Source: Haloplanus vescus
GTDB lineage: Archaea; Halobacteriota; Halobacteria; Halobacteriales; Haloferacaceae
Direction of reading: 5' to 3'
DNA length: 64,000 bases
Assembly (NCBI RefSeq): GCF_900107665.1
Contig: NZ_FNQT01000001.1
Span: 1,156,398-1,220,397 of the forward strand
Shown: positions 1 through 6,364 of the stretch, piece after piece
Numbering within the stretch: the first letter of the stretch is position 1
Layout: each line of letters starts with the position of its first letter
The notes under the pieces: model-generated
What the model saw: the letters and a program-made list of their open reading frames with translations, nothing else
Told to the model about the DNA's origin: nothing
The model's database searches: none
Position numbers and translations under genes: made by a program

Positions 1-220
1 TGAATATCGCTTCCTATACTCGTATGTTCAAACACGACAGATATCTTCTGAAATAGTTGTAGAGGAAGGACGAGTGCTCCCCTCTCGATGACACCATTGA
101 GAATCCGACGTCACAACCAGTCGACGTCGTTCGCAGCGTGAGGAAATAGGCACATCTCCTCACTCCTCACGCGGGGCCCAGAAGACGACTGAAATGGATT
201 CACTACGTAACTCAGAGAAG

Positions 221-285
221 ACAGGACGCCCCGTAGACTCCCCAATGAGTTCTGGTTTGACGTCCTGTGTAGGGGTAACCCTACA
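221..285. repeat. Nested inverted repeats at the left end
   Basis: ACAGGACG (221-228) is inverted as CGTCCTGT (261-268). The last base of that pair begins a second perfect inverted repeat, TGTAGGG (268-274) and CCCTACA (279-285), with a 4-nt loop. No convincing gene lies between 1 and 511. These repeats sit just upstream of a TATA-like box at 307. They could be an operator or part of an element end; the sequence alone does not say which. Confidence 0.5.
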
Positions 286-306
286 ATTACACTGGAATGG
301 GCATAG

Positions 307-316
307 TATAAAAAAA
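307..316 (+). promoter_or_regulatory. TATA-like box in the gene-poor left end
   Basis: The run TATAAAAAAA is a good archaeal TATA match in otherwise mixed sequence. Transcription would start near 332-335. The first plausible gene on this strand begins at 512, which would leave a leader of roughly 180 nt. This is a prediction from sequence only. Confidence 0.4.
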
Positions 317-511
317 TCAGTTTGTGAAACCACCTCAAGGAGTGAGCGTCGATAGTATTATTCACCACCGGCCAGCACCACAAAGCGTTCCGTTCTTAGC
401 CAGTCGTGGCAGCCTCTGTCGCTCTTATCGGTCGGTGAAGGTAGCGTGCGTTACACCGATACACTGTCGCGTAGAGTATCTGTCGCGACTGGTGAGACCG
501 GGGACTCAGCA

Positions 512-823
512 ATGACCGAAAACGAAATGCCTCCAATGGCGTCACTGGTACCGCTGATTGATCGTCTTCGTGAAATCGCCGATGAAGAAATTCCGCACCC
601 CCAAACACTCGAAACCAGGGTATGGGAGGATGGGGACTACCAGATCCGCATCTTCCACAACGGACCAGCAAAAGAACAGATTATGTATAAGCCAGAGATG
701 GAAAATCCGGTGTGGCAACGTCTGAAGGGGCGGTCAGAAGGATTCACAGAAGACGCCAGTGAATATGGTGAAATCCTCGAACTCGACTACGAAGAGCGGG
801 AAGAGCGGCAGATAGAGTGGTAA
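512..823 (+). CDS. Hypothetical acidic protein, 103 aa
   Basis: I do not recognise this family. The ATG at 512 is chosen over an in-frame GTG at 446, because the extra N-terminal residues are basic and unlike a haloarchaeal protein, while the part after 512 is acidic. The protein has no Cys, no membrane segment and no visible catalytic motif. The middle (YQIRIFHNG region) looks like a short beta-rich stretch and the C-terminus is a charged Glu/Arg helix. It lies alone at the left end of the accessory region, upstream of and convergent with the serine recombinase. Function is unknown; the acidic composition is the main reason to think it is real. Confidence 0.55.
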   Translation: MTENEMPPMASLVPLIDRLREIADEEIPHPQTLETRVWEDGDYQIRIFHNGPAKEQIMYKPEMENPVWQRLKGRSEGFTEDASEYGEILELDYEEREERQIEW

Positions 824-1253
824 GAGCGCAGGAGTTAGCCCGCAAATAGCAACCTATCTGGTTCGACAGCTACTTGACCGCTACGACGGTTCGATTGATC
901 TCGTCGATTTGATCGCGGAGATATGCGGTGATGCGGTGTGCGACATCCTCGATCATTAGTAGTCTGTCGAGGGAGCCGAATATAGACTTCTCGACAGAGT
1001 AAAACAGGGTTATCCACCCCATCCTGAGAAGGATAACTAAGTGATGTCACAACACCAATTTCGCCAGCGGTGATAGTTTTATTATAGATTGTATTCACTC
1101 CCAGAACGGGCATCGGGACTCCGTGACGCAGTCCGGAAGCCCATCAGCCAGAGGGAGATTTTGACACCCCTTTCCCCCCTCATTCCTCTCTCCCTCTCTC
1201 GCTGATTGAGATATACCTCCGAAGAACGCCCAGCGAGCGTCTCGGTCTAGGGA
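824..1253. other. Intergenic region, no convincing gene
   Basis: About 430 bases separate the 103-aa gene from the end of the serine recombinase. Plus-strand frame 813-956 (stop TAG 957-959) reads like protein (segments such as IATYLVRQLLDRYDG and DLVDLIAEICGDAV) but has no start codon, so it may be a remnant. A pyrimidine-rich tract lies at about 1164-1200, downstream of the recombinase stop on the minus strand, where it could act in termination. Nothing else is supportable. Confidence 0.4.
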
Positions 1254-2648
1254 CTATGAAACAGATTCTCGAAGTTGGCTCAGTTCGTTTTCAGTCGGGA
1301 ATTTTCGCTGTCGACCGCACTCAGTACACTTGTAATTGTGAACAGTACGGTCCGTAAGCGTCCGCTGACCGTTCTTCACGACGTCGCCACCACAGTCCAT
1401 GCAGTGCAACTGCGCCATCTCACACGAATCGACGACGGGCTCAAGTCCAAACTCGGCCACCACATCTTCGAGACCATCTGGACTATCCGACTCACCGGAA
1501 TCTGTCGAATACCGTTCCTGGATTACCTCGATTTTCTTTTGAACGCGCTCGAAGAGTTCCTCCTCAACGATCTGCAGATCGCTATCCTCGACGAAGACAC
1601 GCTCACCCGTTTCGGGATGCTCGGCATCAATTCCAGGCTTGCCGATATATACCCGGTTTTGGAGGAGTCGCTTCAGAGCGTGTGAACTCGAGGGAGAGTA
1701 GCCCGCAACACGGGCCTCCGTCGCACTGTACGCGCCCTGGATATCGACCTCAAGAAACGTCTCAAAGAGCCGGAGAACAGTTTCGACCTCGGACGAATCA
1801 ACTGCCAACCAATCGTCGTCCACGTACTGGTAGCCAAGAGGTGCGGAACTGTAGAACGCAGACCAATTCTTCCGACTGAATTGCTCAATCCGTCCCATCC
1901 GAGCGCGTCGTGCGCGGGTTTCGTTCGATCGTTGTGACATCAACGTATCGAGCACTATAGGCACAAGATCCTCGAACTTCGAGACATCCAATTCACCCGA
2001 TTCGGCTGTGATAACTCGCACACCACACTGGGTCCGCAACTCGTGGAGGTAGTAGGTCGTCTCTGCGGCAGTCCGACCGACCCGATCAATAGCGTCGACG
2101 AGCACATATTCAATCTCATCCTGGCACGCAAGGCGTCGTACCTTCCGTATCCCTGGACGGTCGAAGTTCGTCCCCGTTTCCCCCGCATCTTTGATTGGCT
2201 TCGCGACGAGGTTGATGTCGCGCTCCTCGGCGATCCGGCGAAGGTTCTCTTCCTGTTCGCGAAGACTGTGCCCGTCTTCTGCCTGCCGCTGGCTACTTAC
2301 TCGCGCATAGATGACTCCCCGCGGTTGCCCGCCGTCTGTCTCGGTGGCGCTAGAATCAGTATCTGATTCTGTATCCGGGGACGTCGACTCCTCGTCACCG
2401 TCGTCGAGGAATGTGGTGAGGTCATTCTGGGCGGCCAGCCCCACAAAGGCCAGCACGCTCGCCAAGACCAGATATGATTGAACTGCCTCAGGCGTGAAGC
2501 CGTCTGGTGCGAACGCGATTTTCACCGGATATGATTGAACTGCTTCAATCGTTCTCACGGCGAGATATGATTGAAGGTCACCCACCGACACCACCTCCAG
2601 AGGGTCGCGCAACGATGTATGATTGAGGCGCGTCACGCCGATTGCCAA
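1254..2648 (-). CDS. Large serine recombinase
   Basis: This is a site-specific serine recombinase that would cut and rejoin DNA through a 5'-phosphoserine. The resolvase domain starts near residue 110 with GVIYARVSSQRQ; the Ser after Arg-Val (about S118) is the expected nucleophile. A recombinase domain follows at about 245-340, and a C-terminal zinc ribbon with CMDCGG and CTECGR at about 415-450. The N-terminal 105 residues are doubtful. Their first part reads through the motif array at 2472-2733, which creates repeated QSY tripeptides, and the rest is a Ser/Asp/Thr linker. The real start may be an internal GTG or TTG near 2440-2470. It is divergent from the tyrosine-recombinase operon at 2994 and shares the intervening control region. 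Family call is firm; element identity and start are not. Confidence 0.85.
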   Translation of the reverse strand: MAIGVTRLNHTSLRDPLEVVSVGDLQSYLAVRTIEAVQSYPVKIAFAPDGFTPEAVQSYLVLASVLAFVGLAAQNDLTTFLDDGDEESTSPDTESDTDSSATETDGGQPRGVIYARVSSQRQAEDGHSLREQEENLRRIAEERDINLVAKPIKDAGETGTNFDRPGIRKVRRLACQDEIEYVLVDAIDRVGRTAAETTYYLHELRTQCGVRVITAESGELDVSKFEDLVPIVLDTLMSQRSNETRARRARMGRIEQFSRKNWSAFYSSAPLGYQYVDDDWLAVDSSEVETVLRLFETFLEVDIQGAYSATEARVAGYSPSSSHALKRLLQNRVYIGKPGIDAEHPETGERVFVEDSDLQIVEEELFERVQKKIEVIQERYSTDSGESDSPDGLEDVVAEFGLEPVVDSCEMAQLHCMDCGGDVVKNGQRTLTDRTVHNYKCTECGRQRKFPTENELSQLRESVS

Positions 2649-2733
2649 GTAAATATGATTGACGTACGCCTCGCGAGCCCTCCGTCGACGGAGATGACGT
2701 GGCTCGCCACTCGGTCAGATATGATTGAATTGC
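2472..2733. repeat. Array of six ATATGATTGA motifs
   Basis: Six same-orientation copies of (A/G)TATGATTGA start at 2472, 2529, 2565, 2617, 2653 and 2719. Four continue with a further A, and copies 1, 2 and 6 extend to GAACTGC or GAATTGC. Start-to-start distances are 57, 36, 52, 36 and 66 bp. The intervening DNA is unrelated and variable in length, unlike CRISPR spacers. The array covers the 5' end of the serine recombinase frame and its upstream region. Iteron-like binding sites for a recombinase, regulator or replication protein are the simplest reading. Confidence 0.75.
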
Positions 2734-2783
2734 GCCCTTGATGTCCCGCGAATAGCGGTGTACATTGAAGGGGGTACTTGCTC

Positions 2784-2866
2784 TCTGTACAGAGTAGATA
2801 TAGCAAGGTATGATGTGGGCAGCCAAGGCTGTCCACATCATAGATCGGTTAAGTACTCTGTACAGA
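2784..2866. repeat. Two-level dyad symmetry element
   Basis: TCTGTACAGAGTA (2784-2796) recurs as its exact inverse at 2854-2866. Both copies contain the palindrome TCTGTACAGA. Between them is a long hairpin: 2809-2824 pairs with 2827-2842, broken only by one G/T position, with AA at the centre. Inner and outer repeats share the same centre within half a base (about 2825). It lies between divergent recombinase genes. A recombination site, replication origin or shared operator would all fit. Confidence 0.75.
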
Positions 2867-2944
2867 ATACTACTCTCGGCCAGCTTGCAATCGGTACGGG
2901 AGTTGGGTTCCGTCATGTCCTATCAAGGCTTGGCCCCGCCTTGG

Positions 2945-2993
2945 TATTTAAAATCTCCAGCGCTGACACGAATGCTGGTAGGGAGGTGTCAGC
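2945..2993 (+). promoter_or_regulatory. Promoter and operator of the integrase operon
   Basis: TTTAAAA at 2947-2953 is a TATA box predicting a start near 2976. A strong Shine-Dalgarno, GGAGGTG (2982-2988), precedes the ATG at 2994. A perfect inverted repeat, GCTGACAC (2962-2969) and GTGTCAGC (2986-2993), spans the predicted transcription start, covers part of the ribosome site and ends flush against the ATG. This position suits repression by a bound protein. If transcription starts further upstream, the RNA hairpin would instead hide the ribosome site. Confidence 0.6.
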
Positions 2994-3212
2994 ATGACGG
3001 TGTCTGAGGAGAATCTCAGCCCGTCAGAGGACACGCGCCGTGCCGAACTCTCCACCCACGACGACGACACGCTCGGCGCATGCCTCTACCTCACGCCTGA
3101 GGACCTCCGCGACCTCGACGTCGACCCCGAGACTGCGGACGCCATCGAGTTCCACGTCGACGATACGGGACGACTCGTCGTCGACGCCATCGACACGGAG
3201 GGTGACAGATGA
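2994..3212 (+). CDS. Small acidic protein, first gene of integrase operon
   Basis: This 72-aa protein has a disordered acidic N-terminus (about 1-27) and a compact C-terminal half with ACLYLTPEDLRDLDVD followed by a beta-like IEFHVDDTGRLVVDAI stretch. That pattern resembles a SpoVT/AbrB-type swapped-hairpin DNA-binding domain, but the match is by eye only. The ATG has a strong ribosome site. The stop overlaps the next start as ATGA at 3209-3212, so translation is probably coupled. As the first gene behind an inverted-repeat operator it is a candidate autoregulator or recombination directionality factor. Confidence in the gene is good; confidence in the function is low. Confidence 0.65.
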   Translation: MTVSEENLSPSEDTRRAELSTHDDDTLGACLYLTPEDLRDLDVDPETADAIEFHVDDTGRLVVDAIDTEGDR

Positions 3213-3286
3213 GCCGCCGACACACGCAACCGGCGATTGATTTTGGAACCATCCAGCGACCGGCACCTGCACAGACCAATGCCTGA
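3209..3286 (+). CDS. Micro-ORF, 25 aa, coupled within integrase operon
   Basis: ATG at 3209 overlaps the stop of the preceding gene (ATGA), and the TGA at 3284-3286 lies beyond the ATG of the next gene at 3279. The peptide is MSRRHTQPAIDFGTIQRPAP plus five residues. It fills the only gap between two coupled genes, which suggests that it keeps ribosomes moving through the operon or is a tiny accessory protein. No family can be assigned to something this short. Confidence 0.45.
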   Translation: MSRRHTQPAIDFGTIQRPAPAQTNA

Positions 3287-3836
3287 TATCAGCGCAGACA
3301 AACAGATGGCAGCGGCGTATCCTCCGGAGGCGCTCTATGAGTCGTGGAGCGACCACGCGGACGAACTCGATATGCCAATCAGCCAGTTCATCATCGAGAT
3401 GGTCGAGGCAGGGCGCAAGCAGATCGACTTGGAGGAATACGCGGCAGACTCGATTCGGGAACTGCGCGACCAGCGTGACGACCTCCGAAACGAAGTGCGT
3501 CGCCAGCGCGCCCGCGTCGAAGAACTGGAACGCCAGCTGGACCGGACGGCGCGCACGGATATCGTCGCGTTCATCGAGGAAAATCCAGGGGCTACGACGC
3601 CCGAAATCGTCCAACACGCCGCGGACACAGTTCCCGGCCGAACCATTGGCCTACTCGATGCACTCGATGGGCGCTCGCTGCGAGAACGTGACGGGCAGTA
3701 CTACGTCCTCGACGAGCCCGAGAGTAGTGATTCGGAGAGTGATACTGACGATTCTGACGCCAACGCCGAAGACGACCCCAAGGCATCGACGAGGACCGAC
3801 ACCACCGAACTCACCGACCAGGAGGCCACCAAATGA
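3279..3836 (+). CDS. Coiled-coil DNA-binding-like accessory protein
   Basis: The 185-aa protein starts at ATG 3279 inside the end of the micro-ORF; an in-frame ATT/ATG-free extension upstream is not needed. Residues about 13-45 (YPPEALYESW to IIEMVEAGRKQ) resemble a ribbon-helix-helix-like or short helical DNA-binding unit. Residues about 50-90 are a clear coiled coil rich in Arg/Glu/Leu. Residues about 93-140 look like a winged helix ending in RERDGQYYVLDE. The tail (about 142-185) is Ser/Asp/Glu-rich and disordered. The stop overlaps the next ATG (3833-3836). In this position it is likely an accessory or regulatory factor for the downstream recombinase; that is inference from the operon. 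Confidence 0.65.
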   Translation: MPDISADKQMAAAYPPEALYESWSDHADELDMPISQFIIEMVEAGRKQIDLEEYAADSIRELRDQRDDLRNEVRRQRARVEELERQLDRTARTDIVAFIEENPGATTPEIVQHAADTVPGRTIGLLDALDGRSLRERDGQYYVLDEPESSDSESDTDDSDANAEDDPKASTRTDTTELTDQEATK

Positions 3837-4321
3837 GCCGACGCAAGGGCATCCATCCCGAACAGTACGCAGGAGTCTACCAGCGATACGACGAGATTCC
3901 CGAACGATATCGACTCGAAACCTACGCCTCGCAGTACGAGGGCGAAGATACGTGGCAGGAGTACGTCGACGACGTCCTCGTGCCCACGCACGAGCCGGTG
4001 AGCAATTCGATGCAGAAGAGCATCAGACTCGCTGGTGAGTCGTGGCGCGAACACATGGACAACAGAGAGCGCCATCACGCGCTTGCACGGCCCGTAGACG
4101 CGGAGGCGTGGTGTCGTGACCTGTTCGACGGCCGGTCGAAGAAAACGTGCTACGAGCACTACTTCGTCCGTATCTACCAGTTCTACGACCACATGGTGCA
4201 GACGAGCGGGCACCCACACGTCTACAATCCGCTACTACTCGCGGCTATCGAGCATGACTACGCCGAACAGGTCTGGCGGTATCGCATCGAGAATCGCCCG
4301 GAGGTGGTCGACCGTGAGTAA
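3833..4321 (+). CDS. Stand-alone core-binding-domain protein
   Basis: The 162-aa protein resembles the N-terminal SAM-like core-binding domain of a tyrosine recombinase, with segments such as SIRLAGESWREHM and TCYEHYFVRIYQFYDHM and an NP-L-L-L ending typical of the end of that domain. No catalytic domain follows. The same kind of segment (IKVYRLTYRQWREHM) occurs inside the next protein, so the two look like relatives. Start and stop overlap both neighbours (ATGA upstream, an 8-base overlap downstream). It could bind the attachment site alongside the full recombinase or modulate it. The domain call is by eye; the role is inferred. Confidence 0.65.
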   Translation: MSRRKGIHPEQYAGVYQRYDEIPERYRLETYASQYEGEDTWQEYVDDVLVPTHEPVSNSMQKSIRLAGESWREHMDNRERHHALARPVDAEAWCRDLFDGRSKKTCYEHYFVRIYQFYDHMVQTSGHPHVYNPLLLAAIEHDYAEQVWRYRIENRPEVVDRE

Positions 4322-5453
4322 CAATACCGACGACGCGGCCACGCCGCCGCAACGCGCCGAAATCAGGCAGACATTCGCGGATGCGTTCGACCGTTCGGCC
4401 GACCCACTCAAGGAGTTCAGCGACGACTCCTACGGGCTGTACGATCCGCTGGAGTACTTCATCGAAACGGCACTACAGAATCGAGAGTCGGTCAGTAGTG
4501 AGGAGACAATCAAGGTCTACCGGCTAACCTATCGGCAGTGGCGCGAGCACATGGCGTCGATGGACCGCCACTTCGCCTGTCCGAGTCCCGAACACGTCGC
4601 GTCGTTCATCGAGTGGCGTCGCGACGTCCACGGGAACGCCCGGAGTACTATTGCTGGGAAGTTGAATCGGCTCTCGCAGGCCTACCAACTCTGGCAGTCC
4701 GACGAGGCGTTCCCCCACCCGCCAGATTACAATCCGTTTGAACTGGCACAGGAGACGACCGACCTCGGAGAAAATCCGGACAAAGAGTTCCCGAATCTCT
4801 CCCTCGAGGAGTTACGAGAGGTGTTCAGCGGCATCGAGAACCTGAAGCGCCGAGCCGTAATCGGACTGCAGTTGAAACTCGGCGCTCGCGCTGGGGAGGT
4901 CTGTAACATTCGGATAGAGGACCTCGATATCGATCATAGTGAGTTGCAATCGCAGTATGACAAATTGGGGACGCACGCGGCTCTGGGAGAGCATTCGGAC
5001 GTGCTGTACATCCCGCATGATCGGGATGGGAACAAATCCTCGAACCCGCGGTTGCTTCCGGTCGATGATGAGCTGCGGTGGCTCTTACTCCGATATCTAC
5101 TGGTCCGACCAAACGTTGGTGAGCCATGGCTATTCCTCTCGGAGCGAACCTACACGCAGCTGCGTTCGAAGGGCGTGAACGACCTCTGGAAGCGCGAGTT
5201 CCATCCGGAGTACGCTGAGACTGAGGACACGCAGGCTATTACGAGTCACTTCGGTCGCCACTGGTTCAGTTCACACTGGCGACTGAATGTTGGTCTGGAT
5301 CGTGAGCACGTGCAGTATATGCGTGGAGATCGAGTTGCGCCGTTAGATGATTTCCCGGATGCAATCGACGACTATCTGCATCCGAATTACGCGCATATTG
5401 AGCGGCAGTATCGGGCGTCGATCTTCAAGTTACGTCTGGAGATGCAATACTAA
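4314..5453 (+). CDS. Tyrosine recombinase/integrase (XerC/D-like)
   Basis: This site-specific recombinase would act through a 3'-phosphotyrosine. The start is taken as GTG 4314, giving 379 aa; the frame is open further upstream but only as read-through of the previous gene. The core-binding domain is at about residues 50-150. The catalytic domain shows Arg I in GARAGEVCNIRIEDLD, the HFGRHW box (H-x-x-R-H) and a C-terminal Tyr in HPNYAHIERQY, where either nearby Tyr could be the nucleophile. It is the last gene of a five-gene operon with almost every junction overlapping. Haloarchaeal SNJ2-type integrases are known to need small proteins from the same operon, so this may be a relative with more parts. 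Confidence 0.88.
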   Translation: MSNNTDDAATPPQRAEIRQTFADAFDRSADPLKEFSDDSYGLYDPLEYFIETALQNRESVSSEETIKVYRLTYRQWREHMASMDRHFACPSPEHVASFIEWRRDVHGNARSTIAGKLNRLSQAYQLWQSDEAFPHPPDYNPFELAQETTDLGENPDKEFPNLSLEELREVFSGIENLKRRAVIGLQLKLGARAGEVCNIRIEDLDIDHSELQSQYDKLGTHAALGEHSDVLYIPHDRDGNKSSNPRLLPVDDELRWLLLRYLLVRPNVGEPWLFLSERTYTQLRSKGVNDLWKREFHPEYAETEDTQAITSHFGRHWFSSHWRLNVGLDREHVQYMRGDRVAPLDDFPDAIDDYLHPNYAHIERQYRASIFKLRLEMQY

Positions 5454-5456
5454 TGC

Positions 5457-6362
5457 TTAGTCGAGATACTCTTCCATTGAAAATTGCTTTCCACCTTGTT
5501 TGTCCAAGTATTCCTGAATAGTGGTGTCACGAAGGTGATTTTCCACTTCATAAAGCTCGGAGACGTTTTCTCGGCTAAATGAATACTCGTAAGTGCCAAT
5601 ATCGTCGCACGCACCTCGGTACCGAAGGTATTCCAAAGTATCTCTCACCATATCTAAATCCATCTCTCGGTCGTAGTAATGGGGGACTCTTCGAGGAGTC
5701 ATCTTCACAGTCTTATGTTGTTTGAATTGCTCTGGGAGGATTACTTGCGCAAGCGATACCGCCAAGCTCTCCGGCTTGATTTCGCCGGTCAGAAGGAATT
5801 CCTTGCTTGGAGTTGGAGGTAGATCAATTCCGGCGGAAACAATACTATGGAAGGAATCATCCTGCGCTAATCCTCCCTCGAAACGGAGTTCTCCGCCTCT
5901 ACTCTGGGAAAGAATACCGCATTTGTCCTTGATGTCGTCGTAGATGTCAGCGCCAGGCCCGCCCGCTCTAACAGAATCTACGGTGTGTTTATCGAAGACA
6001 AGATGGTGTTCAAAGTGATTGAGATCACGGGTAGAGAGATTGATTTCGTCTGCTCTGCCTTTCTTCCGGATGAAGTCTTCCACAGCTTCCAAGTTTAGCC
6101 GTTCGTAGTCTTCTGCTCGGCGCCGATGTTCTTCAGTAACTCGGTCGTCTGGCTCGACGTTGACGAATATGACAGTATCGCCGCTATAGAAGGTGAATTC
6201 CGGTCGTGTGAACACATCATTTCTGTTGTCAGGGACTGGGAGAAATGGGCCGACAAGTTTGTATCCCTGAGATGCGATCCCTTCATTACTCGTGTCACTT
6301 TTTATCGCAGAATGAAAGAGATTGAGGGCATCTATTTTCTCCTTTTGTTCCAGCCACCCCAT
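5457..6362 (-). CDS. Unrecognised protein, accessory block gene 3
   Basis: This 301-aa soluble protein has no family I recognise. Residues about 52-70 (RPEFTFYSGDTVIFVNVEP) form a likely beta hairpin followed by a charged helix (about 72-100). The same layout, F-x-F-Y, Asp, then F-x-V-E and a helix, appears in the 424-aa upstream protein, so the two may share a domain. The C-terminal half is mixed, with a Tyr/Arg-rich segment near MVRDTLEYLRYRG. No Cys cluster, Walker motif or TM segment is visible. It starts two bases after the upstream stop, so the pair is surely co-translated, and it ends three bases from the convergent integrase. Base composition is much more AT-rich than the core genome. 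A defence role is possible but unproven. Confidence 0.7.
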   Translation of the reverse strand: MGWLEQKEKIDALNLFHSAIKSDTSNEGIASQGYKLVGPFLPVPDNRNDVFTRPEFTFYSGDTVIFVNVEPDDRVTEEHRRRAEDYERLNLEAVEDFIRKKGRADEINLSTRDLNHFEHHLVFDKHTVDSVRAGGPGADIYDDIKDKCGILSQSRGGELRFEGGLAQDDSFHSIVSAGIDLPPTPSKEFLLTGEIKPESLAVSLAQVILPEQFKQHKTVKMTPRRVPHYYDREMDLDMVRDTLEYLRYRGACDDIGTYEYSFSRENVSELYEVENHLRDTTIQEYLDKQGGKQFSMEEYLD

Positions 6363-6364
6363 AG

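Noticed and set aside
111-383. 90-aa minus frame at the left end
   Set aside because: Rich in Ser, His and Trp, with no motif and not acidic; it does not look like coding sequence.
324-515. 63-aa frame whose stop overlaps the ATG at 512
   Set aside because: Composition is basic and rich in Ser, Pro and Val with almost no acid, unlike a haloarchaeal protein; the overlap is probably chance.
2472-2733. CRISPR array
   Set aside because: The repeat is only about 11-15 bp, and the start-to-start spacing varies from 36 to 66 bp, so neither repeat nor spacer length fits.
2578-2916. 112-aa minus frame over the control region
   Set aside because: It reads through the dyad and repeat array and has no protein-like features; repeated QSY peptides come from the DNA motif.
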